Shown here: positions 1 to 8,545 of the stretch, in pieces
How positions within the stretch are numbered: the stretch's first letter is position 1
How the letters are laid out: every line of letters begins with the position of its first letter
NCBI RefSeq assembly: GCF_001552175.1
Contig: NZ_BCQR01000042.1
Location: 1-64,000 of the forward strand
Direction: 5' to 3'
DNA length: 64,000 bases
Origin: Actinomadura kijaniata NBRC 14229
GTDB taxonomy: Bacteria; Actinomycetota; Actinomycetes; Streptosporangiales; Streptosporangiaceae
The notes under the pieces: generated by a model
The model's input: the letters and a program-made list of their open reading frames with translations, nothing else
Told to the model about the DNA's origin: nothing
Database searches by the model: none
Translations under genes and position numbers: made by a program

Positions 1-122
1 GACCCCGGCAGGGCTCTGCACCCACACCCCCGCGGGGCTCTGCCGCACACCCCTCGGCAGGGGCGCCGCCGCCACACCCCCGGCAAGGGTCCTGCCCCAC
101 ACCCCTGGTGGGAGCTCCGTCC
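1..122. repeat. GC-rich imperfect repeat array, left part
   Basis: The stretch is built from degenerate units of roughly 25 bases. Each contains a CACACCCC-like block, a GGCAGGGG or GGCGGGG block and a short GCTCTGCC or GCGCCGCC spacer. The same kind of unit in the same orientation resumes at about 1551, right of the transposon-like unit, so the array appears to have been split by an insertion. No open reading frame is supported here. The array may continue beyond the left edge of the window. Its function is unknown. Confidence 0.6.
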
Positions 123-127
123 TCTAC

Positions 128-172
128 TGCGACCGCCAGCGATAACTGTCACCTGCCAGCGGTATCTGTCAC
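128..172. repeat. Left terminal inverted repeat plus subterminal copy
   Basis: The terminal repeat occupies 128-153 and a second degenerate copy of the GTGACA...GCTGGC motif, on the minus strand, follows at 153-172. The left copies point opposite to the three copies at the right end, as expected for transposase binding sites at the two ends of one element. Confidence 0.6.
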
Positions 173-432
173 TGAGGGCAACCTGTGAATCCCCGTCGTG
201 CTGAGCCGGCAGGCATGGGGCCTTCGTCAAAAGTACACGAATGTTTGCTTGAAGGGCGCCTCCCGGTTTCGATGATGATCTAGCGAGCATCAGTCCATTC
301 ATCGGAGCAGCCGCGCGGTCCGCAATCGGGACCACGGCCGGTATCCGCCAGAGAAGGGAGAGCCTGGCGCCGCTGCTCGGTCGACACCCCTGCTCGGTCG
401 ACACCCCAAACGCACCAAGAAGAGGGGATCGA

Positions 433-1098
433 ATGAGAAGACTCTCCGCTCTATCGGCCAGTCTGCTGGCGCTGACCGGACTCACCGTGCCGATGGCGCC
501 CGCCGCGCAGGCGGCCTCGTGCGAGGGCACATACACGATCGCGGTCGGCGGCACCTGGGACAACGACTCCAGAATCTGGACGGGCAACGTCACCCAACGG
601 GTCGGCTACAACGCCACTCCGGCCCCCGCCTCCCCACCCACCGGCTACAACGTCCGGGAGGGCACCAACGAGCTGAACCGGCTCATCCGCAACCAGCGCA
701 ACGCGTGCCCGGGCCAGCACATCAAGGCGCTCGGCTACTCGCTGGGCGCCGCGGTGGTCCACACCTGGGTCACGGAGAACTGGCCGACCATCGACAACGT
801 GAACGCGGTCCTGGTCGCCGACCCCAAGCGCCCGGCGGGCCCGGGTAACGCGGGGGCCGCGGCCCACCCGCTCGTCGCCCCCTTCGTCGGGTTCCCGCTC
901 GCCCACGCCGACGATTTCTACGGCGACATCCCCACCGTGTCGATCTGCACCAACGACCTCATCTGCGACATCAGCGCGTCCTCGGGCCTGCCCGGCTACC
1001 TGTGGGGAGGGAACCACGGGGCCTACAGCTTCAACGTCGACGACTACTCCAACGACGGCAACGGCACGTGGTACAACGGCCGGTTCTTCCCCCGGTAA
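433..1098 (+). CDS. Secreted cutinase-like serine hydrolase
   Basis: The 221-residue protein starts with a Sec signal peptide: two arginines, a hydrophobic core, and a likely AQA-A cleavage site near residue 27. The mature part looks like a cutinase or PE-PPE-type alpha/beta hydrolase. The nucleophile elbow is GYSLG with Ser103. A DPKRP segment follows at about 130, a candidate acid sits in NDLICD (Asp175 or Asp179), and the candidate catalytic His195 is in GNHGAY. The four mature cysteines could form two disulfides. It would hydrolyse esters outside the cell, but the substrate cannot be read from sequence. A GAAGAGGGGATCG ribosome site precedes the ATG. The gene lies alone inside the transposon-like unit, so it may be a passenger. 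Confidence 0.75.
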   Translation: MRRLSALSASLLALTGLTVPMAPAAQAASCEGTYTIAVGGTWDNDSRIWTGNVTQRVGYNATPAPASPPTGYNVREGTNELNRLIRNQRNACPGQHIKALGYSLGAAVVHTWVTENWPTIDNVNAVLVADPKRPAGPGNAGAAAHPLVAPFVGFPLAHADDFYGDIPTVSICTNDLICDISASSGLPGYLWGGNHGAYSFNVDDYSNDGNGTWYNGRFFPR

Positions 1099-1443
1099 GG
1101 AACTGCCAACCCAACGATGCGACTGGCCCTGCATCGGCAGACCTTGAGAACCCGCAGCTCCGTCAGTGCGCGGGCTCAACCCTGCCATCACCTCGGATCC
1201 CCATCACGACCCGGGTGATCGTCGAGCCTGGTTCGAATCTGCCGATGTAGGGCCGCATCAAAGGGCCGCTGGTGGTCAACCGCGCTTGTGCCGAGACCGC
1301 GATACAGGCGGATGCGGACACAGCCGAGATCGCCACCGATCCTGACGAACGCAGCAACCCCGATCTTGGGGCGGACACCGGTGTCCGCTTCGCCACGCCG
1401 AAGCTGATCCCAGATGACAGGCATCCCTTGCAGCCCGCAGCTT
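1099..1443. other. Non-coding interior of the transposon-like unit
   Basis: No convincing gene lies between the hydrolase stop and the right-end repeats. Short open frames exist on both strands (for example on the minus strand within 1188-1424), but none resembles a transposase or other family I recognise, and none has a clear ribosome binding site. It could be the eroded remains of a transposase region. Confidence 0.4.
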
Positions 1444-1545
1444 GTGACACCTATCCCTTGCGAGAAGTGACAACCAACGCTGGTGGCTCAACTATCGCTC
1501 CAGGTCATCAAGGGCGTCTGGTGACAGGTATCGCTGGCGGTCACA
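1444..1545. repeat. Right-end repeats and terminal inverted repeat
   Basis: Three direct copies of a GTGACA-N2-TATCGCTGGC-type motif start at 1444, 1467 and 1521. The last one is part of the terminal repeat 1520-1545, and the first two are degenerate. They are inverted relative to the two copies at 128-172. Confidence 0.55.
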
Positions 1546-1550
1546 TCTAC

Positions 1551-1850
1551 ACCCCCGGTGGGGGCGCTGCCTCTACAGCCCGGTGGGGGTGCTGTCCCTA
1601 CAACCCCGGCGGGGGCTCTGCTCCCACACCCCTCGACAGGGGCGCCGCCACGCCCTCGGCAGGGGTCCTGCCCCACATCCCTGGCGGGGCCTCCGCCCCC
1701 TACACCCCCGGCGGGGGCGCTGTCCCTACAACCCCTTGTGGGGCTTCGCCCCCACAGCCCCGGCAGGGACGCCGCCCGCACAACCCCGGCAGGGCTTCGC
1801 CGCACGCCCCTCGCCGGGCTTCGGCCCTACGGGTCCCGGCTCACTGTCCC
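1551..1850. repeat. GC-rich imperfect repeat array, right part
   Basis: About eleven degenerate units follow the pattern ACACCCC-GGCGGGGGC-GCTGCC with spacings of about 25-27 bases, in the same orientation as the array at 1-122. Long open frames cross it in several frames, but they are low-complexity proline-, glycine- and arginine-rich translations of the repeat and are not treated as genes. The array stops about 40 bases before the stop codon of the MarR gene. Confidence 0.6.
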
Positions 1851-1887
1851 CTCGATCGTGAGTGGGGGGCGGGGCTTGCGGCATTGT

Positions 1888-2346
1888 CTAGGAGACCAGG
1901 TTCAGGTCCTCGACGGCCCTTGCCAGTGGGGCCAGTTCGGGGTCTTCGGTGGCCTGGTCGAGGGCCTCGCGCAGTGCCCGCTCGTTCGTGGGGCGGGCCT
2001 CGGCCAGCAGTTTCGCTCCGGCCTCGGTCACGTCGGTGTAGATGCCGCGTCGGTCGGTCGGGCACAGGTAGCGCTGGAGCAGTCCACGGTCCTCCAGCCG
2101 CGTCACCAGGCGGGTGGTGGCGCTCTTGCTCAGTGCGACGGCGTGTGCGACCTGGTGCATCTGCAGGTGGCCGCCCTCGCCGTCGTGCTGGCGGCTGAGC
2201 ACCTCCAGCAGGGAGTACTCGCGCACGCTCAGGGCGTGCCCGGCCTGGAGGGCGCGTTCGATGTGCGACTCGATCCGGTCGTGCAGCAGGGACAGCGCGC
2301 TCCAACCCTGCGCGAGCGCGGTCATCGCGGGATCTGTGGCGGTCAC
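1888..2346 (-). CDS. MarR-family transcriptional regulator
   Basis: A winged-helix regulator of about 152 residues. The GTG start at 2346 is preferred over an upstream ATG because a GAGGAGAGGA ribosome site lies just before it. The MarR fold is visible: a helical dimerisation start (SLLHDRIESHIERAL), SVREYSLLEVL, the recognition helix region HQVAHAVALSKSATTRLVTRLEDRGLLQR, and the wing CPTDRRGIYTDVTEAG. It is transcribed divergently from an MFS exporter, with a short shared promoter region that holds an inverted repeat. The usual logic of such pairs is repression of the exporter until a ligand binds the regulator; that role and the ligand are inferred. Confidence 0.85.
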   Translation of the reverse strand: MTATDPAMTALAQGWSALSLLHDRIESHIERALQAGHALSVREYSLLEVLSRQHDGEGGHLQMHQVAHAVALSKSATTRLVTRLEDRGLLQRYLCPTDRRGIYTDVTEAGAKLLAEARPTNERALREALDQATEDPELAPLARAVEDLNLVS

Positions 2347-2403
2347 GGCCGGTCCTCTCCTCGGTGCGTCCCCAGGATACTCGTCGCCTGAAATATAGCG
2401 CGC

Positions 2404-2425
2404 TTGCAATCATCGTCGTATGCAA
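2404..2425. promoter_or_regulatory. Candidate MarR operator
   Basis: The intergenic region between marR and the exporter contains the inverted repeat TTGCA-N12-TGCAA. It is locally AT-rich, unlike its surroundings, and is followed by a further CTATTGTCGACG stretch. Its place between divergent starts and its half-site type fit a MarR operator. Binding is an inference. Confidence 0.4.
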
Positions 2426-2477
2426 CTATTGTCGACGCTTGTTATCGCTGCACGCAACACCTGAGGGGGACGCTCCC

Positions 2478-3671
2478 ATGCCGCTGGCACTGCTGGCCCT
2501 GGCGATCGGGGCCTTCGGCATCGGCACCACCGAATTCGTGATCATGGGGCTGCTGCCCGAGGTCGCCGCCGACTTCGGCGTCTCGATCCCCACCGCCGGA
2601 TGGCTGGTCTCCGGCTACGCCCTCGGCGTGGTGGCGGGAGCGCCGCTCATGACGGTCCTGGGCACCAGGATCACCCGCAAGCGCATGCTGATGCTGCTGA
2701 TGGGCCTGTTCATCGCGGGCAACGCGCTGTCGGCCGTCGCCCCGACGTTCGAGGTCATGCTCGCCGGGCGGATCGTCGCCTCGTTCAACCACGGCGCGTT
2801 CTTCGGGATCGGCGCGGTCGTGGCCGCAGACCTGGTCGCCCCGCACCGCCGGGCCGCCGCGATCTCGCTCATGTTCACCGGGCTGACCGTCGCCAACGTG
2901 GTCGGCGTCCCGTTCGGCACCCTGGTCGGGCAGAACGCCGGATGGCGCGTCACGTTCGCGATCGTCGCGGGCCTCGGCGTGCTCGGCCTGCTCGGCGTCG
3001 CCAGGCTGGTGCCCGCGCAGCCGCGCGACACCAGCGTGCGGATCCGGCACGAGCTGGCCGCGTTCGGCAACGTCCAGGTCCTGCTCGCCCTCGGCATGAC
3101 CGTGCTCGGCTTCGGCGGCGTGTTCGCCGCGATCACCTACATCGCGCCGATGCTGACCGAGGTCACCGGGTTCGCGCCCGGCGCGGTGTCCTGGATGCTG
3201 GTCCTGCTCGGCCTCGGCATGGTCGCCGGGAACCTGGTCGGCGGCCGCTACGCCGACCGCCACCTGATGCCGTTCCTGATCGCCACGCTCGGCGGCGTGA
3301 CCGTGGCACTGGGCCTGTTCACGTTCACCGCGCACGACAAGGTCGCCGCCGCCGTGACGCTGTTCCTGGTCGGCGCGCTGGGCTTCGCGACCGTCCCGCC
3401 GCTGCAGAAGCGCATCCTGGACCAGGCGTCGGCCGCGCCCACCATGGCCTCGGCCGTGAACATCGGCGCGTTCAACCTCGGCAACGCCCTGGCGGCCTGG
3501 CTCGGCGGCGTCACCATCGCCGCGAACCTCGGCTACACCTCCCCCAACTGGGTCGGCGCGCTGCTGTCGGGATCGGCCCTGCTGCTGGCGCTGCTGGCGG
3601 CCGTCCTCGACCGCCGTCCCGCCGCGTCCCGGGCGGCCGCCCCGGAACGCGAGCCGGCCGAGGTCGGCTGA
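2478..3671 (+). CDS. MFS drug-efflux-type transporter (DHA1 family)
   Basis: The 397-residue protein has about twelve membrane segments. The start MPLALLALAIGAFGIGTTEFVIMGLL and the following PTAGWLVSGYALGV are typical of the AraJ/Cmx group of proton-driven DHA1 exporters. The cytoplasmic GTRITRKRML loop is the usual basic motif between helices 2 and 3. The ATG at 2478 has an AGGGGGA ribosome site; the longer open frame upstream is not needed. It would pump small amphiphilic compounds or sugars out of the cell; the substrate is not predictable. A divergent MarR gene suggests inducible expression. Confidence 0.85.
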   Translation: MPLALLALAIGAFGIGTTEFVIMGLLPEVAADFGVSIPTAGWLVSGYALGVVAGAPLMTVLGTRITRKRMLMLLMGLFIAGNALSAVAPTFEVMLAGRIVASFNHGAFFGIGAVVAADLVAPHRRAAAISLMFTGLTVANVVGVPFGTLVGQNAGWRVTFAIVAGLGVLGLLGVARLVPAQPRDTSVRIRHELAAFGNVQVLLALGMTVLGFGGVFAAITYIAPMLTEVTGFAPGAVSWMLVLLGLGMVAGNLVGGRYADRHLMPFLIATLGGVTVALGLFTFTAHDKVAAAVTLFLVGALGFATVPPLQKRILDQASAAPTMASAVNIGAFNLGNALAAWLGGVTIAANLGYTSPNWVGALLSGSALLLALLAAVLDRRPAASRAAAPEREPAEVG

Positions 3672-3710
3672 GCCTTCCGCGTCGGTCCGCCGTTCTCCGG
3701 ATGATCCACC

Positions 3711-4583
3711 TCAGCCGGTGAGGACGCGGGCGAACGCGTCCAGGCGCGCGGTCCGGTTGGCGGGGAGCCAGACCAGCGTGAGCGACGACGGCGGCAGGCC
3801 CTCCACCGGGACGGCCGTCAGGTCCGCGCGCCGGTGGTGGCGGGCCGTGGCGGCGCACATGAGCATGGCGCCGCGGCCGACCGCCGCCATCGTCAGGCCC
3901 TCCTGCAACGTCGCCACCACCGGCCCGCGCGGGATCGGGCGGCCGTCCGGCGTCGCGGCGGGGGACTGCGCCTCCCGCCAGTAACGCGGGGCGGGGTCGG
4001 CGAGGCCGATCACCGGGCAGCCGGCCAGGTCCTCCGCCCGCACCGCGGCCCGCGCCGCGAACGGGTGCCGCGCCGACACCACCAGCGTCACCGGCTCCAC
4101 CGAGAACACCGGGCCCGCCGCCAGGTCCGGCTCCTCGACGGGCGTCAGCACGATCGCCGCGTCCACCTCGGCCCGCCGCACCGCCCCGAACGGGTCCGAC
4201 AGCGGCAGCTCCGTCACCTCGACCTCGCATCCGGGGTGCTCGTCCCGGAACGCCGCGACCGCGTCCAGCAGGCGTTCGCTCAACGTCCCGGCGAACCCCA
4301 GCCGCAGCACCCCGTCGACCCCGCGCGCGTCGGCCCGCGCCCGCTCGAACGCCTCGCGCAGCGCGTCGTAGGCCGGGCGCAGGTCCGCCAGGAAGCGTTC
4401 GCCCAGCGGCGTCAGCCGTACCCGCCGGCTCGTGCGCTCCACCAGCCGCCCCCCGACCCGGCTCTCCAGCGACCGCAGGAGCTGGCTCACCCGGCTCTGC
4501 GACACGTAGAGCCGGTCGGCGGCGCGGCCGAAGTGCAGCTCCTCGCTCAGCGCGAGGAAGCACTCCAGTTCGCGGATCTCCAC
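3711..4583 (-). CDS. LysR-family transcriptional regulator
   Basis: The 290-residue protein begins MEIRELECFLALSEELHFGRAADRL and continues with the LysR helix-turn-helix YVSQSRVSQLLRSLE. A two-lobed ligand-binding domain follows from about residue 90 (LRLGFAGTLSERLL). The GTG at 4583 is chosen because an AGGAGGGG ribosome site precedes it by about seven bases. The gene diverges from the next MFS transporter across about 93 bases, the classic arrangement for a LysR activator and its target. The co-inducer is unknown. Confidence 0.85.
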   Translation of the reverse strand: MEIRELECFLALSEELHFGRAADRLYVSQSRVSQLLRSLESRVGGRLVERTSRRVRLTPLGERFLADLRPAYDALREAFERARADARGVDGVLRLGFAGTLSERLLDAVAAFRDEHPGCEVEVTELPLSDPFGAVRRAEVDAAIVLTPVEEPDLAAGPVFSVEPVTLVVSARHPFAARAAVRAEDLAGCPVIGLADPAPRYWREAQSPAATPDGRPIPRGPVVATLQEGLTMAAVGRGAMLMCAATARHHRRADLTAVPVEGLPPSSLTLVWLPANRTARLDAFARVLTG

Positions 4584-4676
4584 AGCGGTCCCCTCCTGCA
4601 TCGATGAGCCCAGCTGATCCAAGGATGCGGGGTTCGCCGTTGTTCCGGCGGCGCGGCCCCCGCACGCTCGGTGACC

Positions 4677-5825
4677 ATGAAGGTGACGACGATGACCGAA
4701 CGCCCGTCCTGGCCCGCCGTCGGCGCGGTGGCGACCGGGACGTTCACGGTGGTGACGACCGAGATGGTGCCGGTGGGCCTGCTGCCGGCCGTGGAGCGGG
4801 GCTTCTCCGTCTCGGCGGGCACGGCGGGGCTCACCATGACCGTTCCGGGCCTGGTCGCGGCGGTGGCCGCCCCCGCCCTGACGGTCGCCGCCGGACGCCG
4901 CGACCGCCGCACGGTGCTGCTGGCCCTGGTCGCGCTGCTCACCGCCGCCAACCTGCTGTCGGCGGTCGCGCCCGCGTTCTGGGTGCTGCTGACCGCCCGC
5001 GTGCTGGTCGGCGTCGCGATCGGCGGCGTGTGGGCGATCGCCGCCGGGGTCGCCGTCCGGCTGGTCCCCGAGCGCTCCGCCGGGACCGCCACCTCCCTGG
5101 TGTTCGGCGGCATCGCGGTCGCGTCGGTCCTCGGCGTCCCGGCGGGCACGCTGGTCGGGGAGGCGGCGGGCTGGCGGGCGGCGTTCGGGACGCTGGCCGT
5201 GCTGTCCCTGCTGGTGCTGCTGGCGTCGGCGGCGCTGCTGCCGTCGCTTCCGGCGACGCGGGGCGTGCGGCCCGGCGAGGTCCCGGCGCTGCTGCGGGAA
5301 CGCGGCGTCCGCGCCGGGCTGGCCGTGACGGTCCTGCTGGTCGTCGCGCACTTCGCGGCGTTCACCTACGTGCGCCCGGCGCTGGAGGACGTCGCGCACG
5401 TCGCCCCGCACCTGGTCAGCGCCCTGCTGCTGGCCTACGGCGTCGCGGGGGTGCTCGGCAACTTCGCGGGCGGGGCGGGCGCGGCCCGCGACCCGCGCCG
5501 CACCGCCCTGGTGCTCGGGCTGGCGGTCGCCGCGTCGGTGGCGCTGCTGCCGGTCGGCGGCGTCGGTGCGCTGATCGCCTGGGGGCTGGCCTACGGCGGC
5601 GTGTCGGTGACGCTCCAGACCTGGATGACGCGGGCCGTGCCGTGGGCCCCCGAGGCGGGGGCGGCGCTGTTCGTCGCCGCGTTCAACGTCGCCATCTCCC
5701 TGGGCGCGCTGGTCGGCGGGCGCGTCGTGGACGGCGCGGGCGTCACCGCCGTGCTGTGGACCGCCGCGGCCCTGGCCGCCGGCGCGGCGGTGGCCGCCGG
5801 GATCGCGCGCAACGCCCTACGTTGA
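4677..5825 (+). CDS. MFS transporter (DHA1 family)
   Basis: A 382-residue membrane protein with about twelve hydrophobic helices. The segment VVTTEMVPVGLLPAVERGFSVSAGTAGLTMTVPGL matches the first helices of DHA1 exporters, and RRDRRTVLL is the basic loop after helix 2. Start codons at 4671 (GTG), 4677 (ATG) and 4692 (ATG, with AAGGTGA just upstream) are all possible; 4677 is a compromise. The divergent LysR gene probably controls it. Substrate unknown; sugar or drug efflux are the usual roles. Confidence 0.8.
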   Translation: MKVTTMTERPSWPAVGAVATGTFTVVTTEMVPVGLLPAVERGFSVSAGTAGLTMTVPGLVAAVAAPALTVAAGRRDRRTVLLALVALLTAANLLSAVAPAFWVLLTARVLVGVAIGGVWAIAAGVAVRLVPERSAGTATSLVFGGIAVASVLGVPAGTLVGEAAGWRAAFGTLAVLSLLVLLASAALLPSLPATRGVRPGEVPALLRERGVRAGLAVTVLLVVAHFAAFTYVRPALEDVAHVAPHLVSALLLAYGVAGVLGNFAGGAGAARDPRRTALVLGLAVAASVALLPVGGVGALIAWGLAYGGVSVTLQTWMTRAVPWAPEAGAALFVAAFNVAISLGALVGGRVVDGAGVTAVLWTAAALAAGAAVAAGIARNALR

Positions 5826-5888
5826 CGGTGTTTACGCTCCCGCCCGGCTGAGAAGTTCTCAGATCGCAGGCGACGGAGAGAGCGGGTC

Positions 5889-6398
5889 ATGCAGATCACT
5901 CTGGTGCAGGGCGACATCACCGAGCAGGACGTGGACGCGGTCGTCAACGCGGCCAACTCCTCGCTGTTGGGCGGGGGCGGCGTCGACGGCGCGATCCACC
6001 GCAGGGGCGGTCCGGCGATCCTGGAGGAGTGCCGCAAGCTGCGGGCCTCGCACTACGGCGGCGGGCTGCCGACCGGGCAGGCGGTGGCCACGACCGGCGG
6101 TGACCTGCGCGCCCGCTGGGTGATCCACACCGTCGGTCCGGTCTACTCCGTCACCGAGGACCGCTCGGCGCTGCTGGCGTCCTGCTACCGCGAGTCGCTG
6201 CGGGTGGCCGACGACCTGGGGCTGCGGTCGGTCGCGTTCCCGGCGGTGTCGGCGGGCATCTACGGCTGGCCGATGGACGACGCCGCGCGCATCGCCGTCA
6301 TCACGGTGCGGAGCACCGCGACCCGCGTGGAGGACGTGCGGTTCGTGCTGTTCACGCCCGACGCGTACCGGGCGTTCGAGCGCGTCCTGAACGGCTAG
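5889..6398 (+). CDS. Macrodomain protein (O-acetyl-ADP-ribose deacetylase type)
   Basis: The 169-residue protein is one macrodomain. Landmarks in order are VQGDITEQDVDAVVNAANSS (ADP-ribose adenine and ribose contacts), LLGGGGVDGAIHRRGG (diphosphate loop), GQAVATTGGDLRARWVIHTVGP and FPAVSAGIYGWP (second phosphate loop). These are the MacroD/YmdB signatures for hydrolysing O-acetyl-ADP-ribose or ADP-ribosyl esters in the cytoplasm. The ATG at 5889 follows a CGGAGAGAG ribosome site. Its stop overlaps the stop of the convergent stress protein gene by four bases. Confidence 0.9.
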   Translation: MQITLVQGDITEQDVDAVVNAANSSLLGGGGVDGAIHRRGGPAILEECRKLRASHYGGGLPTGQAVATTGGDLRARWVIHTVGPVYSVTEDRSALLASCYRESLRVADDLGLRSVAFPAVSAGIYGWPMDDAARIAVITVRSTATRVEDVRFVLFTPDAYRAFERVLNG

Positions 6399-6853
6399 TC
6401 CGCGGGGGGAACGATCAGGACCGGCCGCCCGGTGTGGTGCAGCACGCGCGTGGACACGCTGCCGAGCAGCACCGATCTGGCCCCCGACAGCCCCCGCGAC
6501 CCGGTGACGATCAGCGTGGCGCCCAGCTCGTCGGCGACGTTCACGATGGCCGACCAGGCGGGGCCGTCGCAGCGTTCGGCGCGGGCGGTGACGTCGGTGA
6601 ACCCGGCGGCGCGGGCCCGCGCGGCGCCGTCCTCGGCGACCTTGGCGGCGTGCTCCTGCTCGGTCCACTCCTCCCCGGCGGGGTCGACGGCGGGGATCGG
6701 CCCGCCCGCGGCCAGCGGGGCCCAGGCGAGCTGGCTGAGCATCGGCTCCCAGACGGTCAGCACGGTGACCGGCTCGGGCCGCAGGTGACGGGCGGCGAAC
6801 TCGACGGCGGCGCGGGCGTCGTCGGAGCCGTCGTAGGCGATCATGATGGTCAT
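6395..6853 (-). CDS. Universal stress protein (UspA family)
   Basis: A 152-residue single Usp domain. The start TIMIAYDGSDDARAAVEFAARHL is the first strand and helix of the fold. The C-terminal GSRGLSGARSVLLGSVS is the G-x2-G-x9-G-[ST] ATP-binding motif, so this is an ATP-binding type. Such proteins support survival during starvation, hypoxia or redox stress. It is monocistronic and converges on the macrodomain gene. Confidence 0.9.
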   Translation of the reverse strand: MTIMIAYDGSDDARAAVEFAARHLRPEPVTVLTVWEPMLSQLAWAPLAAGGPIPAVDPAGEEWTEQEHAAKVAEDGAARARAAGFTDVTARAERCDGPAWSAIVNVADELGATLIVTGSRGLSGARSVLLGSVSTRVLHHTGRPVLIVPPAD

Positions 6854-6937
6854 ACCTGCGACCTATCCAGGATCGGCGGGAGGGAACCCGGACCGGGCGA
6901 ACAGTGCGCGAACTCTCACCGGTCCGGGTCCCGCCGG

Positions 6938-7726
6938 TCAGACGCCGACCGGCACGGGGTCCCCGCCGGGCGGACCGGCGAACGCCTGCGCCACGTCCAG
7001 CCAGCGGTCGGCGTCCTCTCCGACCGCGGTGACCGACAGGTCGGCGCGGTGCCGCCGCCGCGTGACCAGCAGGCAGAAGTCCAGCGCCGGGCCGCTCACC
7101 GACTGCGCGGCGCCCTCGGGCCCCCACGTCCACGCCTCGCCGCCGGGCGCGGTCAGCTCGATCCGGAACGGCTCGGCGGGCGGCTCCAGCCCCCGGTTGC
7201 GGAACGCGAAGTCGCGCGTCCGGACGCCCAGGTGCGCCACGTGCCGCAGGCGGCGCGTGGGGGTCCGGTCCACGCCGAGCGCGTCGGCGACGTCCTGCGC
7301 GTGCGCCCAGGTCTCCATGATCCGCGCGGTCGCCATCGACGCGGTGCCCATCGGCGGCCCGAACCAGGGCAGCTCGGCGCCGAGCGGCGCGGCGGCCAGC
7401 GCCTCGATCACCTGGCGGCGGCAGGCCCGCCAGCGGTCCAGCAGCTTGTCGGGGTGGTCCCGCGCGCCCTCGGCCGCGCCCTCGTCGACCGCTTCGGCGA
7501 GCTCGGCCTTGGCGCGTTCCACGAAGGCGGCGAACGCGGCCGGGTCGGTGGCCGCCAGGATGGCCTGGCGGTCGGTCCAGGCGAGGTGGGAGATCTGGTG
7601 GGCGATCGTCCAGCCCGCCGCGGGCGTCGGCGTGGCCCAGCCCTCGGCGGGCAGCGGGGAGACCAGCGCGTCCAGGGCGTCGCCCTCGGCCGCCAGGTCG
7701 GAGAGCAGCGTGCGTAGATCCGGCAT
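6938..7726 (-). CDS. DinB-like metal-binding protein (TIGR03084 type)
   Basis: A 262-residue protein with the four-helix DinB/mycothiol-dependent maleylpyruvate isomerase N-terminal fold. The metal site is suggested by His in [15 protein letters not shown] and in [14 protein letters not shown]; the third ligand is less clear. The C-terminal part ([16 protein letters not shown]) matches the TIGR03084 family. Members are thought to be thiol-linked transferases or isomerases, and mycothiol use would fit an organism with mshA, but no reaction is established for this subgroup. Confidence 0.8.
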   Translation of the reverse strand: MPDLRTLLSDLAAEGDALDALVSPLPAEGWATPTPAAGWTIAHQISHLAWTDRQAILAATDPAAFAAFVERAKAELAEAVDEGAAEGARDHPDKLLDRWRACRRQVIEALAAAPLGAELPWFGPPMGTASMATARIMETWAHAQDVADALGVDRTPTRRLRHVAHLGVRTRDFAFRNRGLEPPAEPFRIELTAPGGEAWTWGPEGAAQSVSGPALDFCLLVTRRRHRADLSVTAVGEDADRWLDVAQAFAGPPGGDPVPVGV

Positions 7727-7804
7727 TCCGTCAGAATCGCGTGTGCGGGGCGTTCCGTACAGACCCGGACGGGTGGGATTTCGGCGGCGCTCTAGGGTGG
7801 TCCC

Positions 7805-8545
7805 GTGATCCAGGACGGGAGGTCAGGGGTGGGACGAACGGAACGGCGCGCGGAACGGCGGCCGCTGAGCGTCGCGGTGGCGCAGCCGAGGTGCGTGGCC
7901 CATGACGTGGCGGCCAACGCGGTCGCCCACGCGGAGGCGGTGCGGGCGGCGGACGCGCGGGTGGTGGTGTTCCCCGAGCTGTCGCTGACCGGGTACGAGC
8001 TGGACGCCGTCCCGGTCGACCCGGGCGACGAGCGGCTGGCCCCGATCGTCGCGGCGTGCGCCGAGACCGGGACGCTCGCCCTGGTCGGCGCGCCGGTGCC
8101 GGGCCCGTACATCGGCGTCCTGGCGGTGGACGGCGAGGGCGCGCGCGTCGTCTACGGCAAGACGTACCTGCACGGCAGCGAGGCCGACCGGTTCAAGGCC
8201 GGCGAGCCCGCCGTGATCGAGGTGGACGGCTGGCGGCTGGGCCTGGCCGTGTGCCGCGACACCGGCGTCCCCGAGCACGCCGAGCGCACCGCGGCGCTCG
8301 GCATCGACGGCTACGTCGCCGGGGTCGTGCACGCCGACCACGAGGCCGGGGTCCACGGTGAACGCGCCCGCCGCGTCGTCGCCGACCACGGCGTGTGGGC
8401 CGCGACGGCGGCGTTCGCGGGCCCGACCGGCGGCGGTTTCGACCGCACCTCCGGCCGGTCGGGGATCTGGTCGGCCGAGGGCGCGCTGCTCGCCGAGGCG
8501 GGCGAGGCCCCGGACGAGGTCGTGCGGGCGGTGTTCACGCCCTAG
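7805..8545 (+). CDS. Carbon-nitrogen hydrolase (nitrilase superfamily)
   Basis: The 246-residue protein shows the complete catalytic set: Glu58 in FPELSLTGY, Lys119 in YGKTYL, Cys150 in AVCRDTG. It would hydrolyse an amide C-N bond through a cysteine thioester in the cytoplasm. The GTG at 7805 gives an 18-residue basic extension before the first strand SVAVAQP, so the true start could be further in. Substrate not predictable. Its end overlaps the end of the convergent acyl-CoA synthetase gene by 11 bases. Confidence 0.85.
   Translation: MIQDGRSGVGRTERRAERRPLSVAVAQPRCVAHDVAANAVAHAEAVRAADARVVVFPELSLTGYELDAVPVDPGDERLAPIVAACAETGTLALVGAPVPGPYIGVLAVDGEGARVVYGKTYLHGSEADRFKAGEPAVIEVDGWRLGLAVCRDTGVPEHAERTAALGIDGYVAGVVHADHEAGVHGERARRVVADHGVWAATAAFAGPTGGGFDRTSGRSGIWSAEGALLAEAGEAPDEVVRAVFTP

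Larger units (their letters stand above)
128..1545. mobile_element. Transposon-like unit with inverted ends and target duplication, carrying a hydrolase gene
   Basis: The two ends are 26-base inverted repeats (128-153 and 1520-1545) that differ at two positions. Both begin TGYGACCGCC and end CTGTCACC. They are flanked on each side by the pentamer TCTAC (123-127 and 1546-1550), which looks like a target-site duplication. Further degenerate copies of the subterminal motif GTGACANNTATCGCTGGC lie inside: one inverted at about 153-172 and two direct at 1444 and 1467. Several repeated sites near each end, TG...CA tips and a 5-bp duplication resemble IS21-family ends. No transposase is visible, so this would be a non-autonomous or decayed element. 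It carries one secreted hydrolase gene. Confidence 0.6.

Noticed and set aside
1-1850. CRISPR array
   Set aside because: The repeat units are degenerate, spacers are not unique, the units are GC-rich and palindromic, and no cas gene is in the window.
1551-2391. Proline- and glycine-rich long open frames over the right repeat array
   Set aside because: They are low-complexity translations of the repeat and the antisense of the MarR gene; overlapping frames are open equally.
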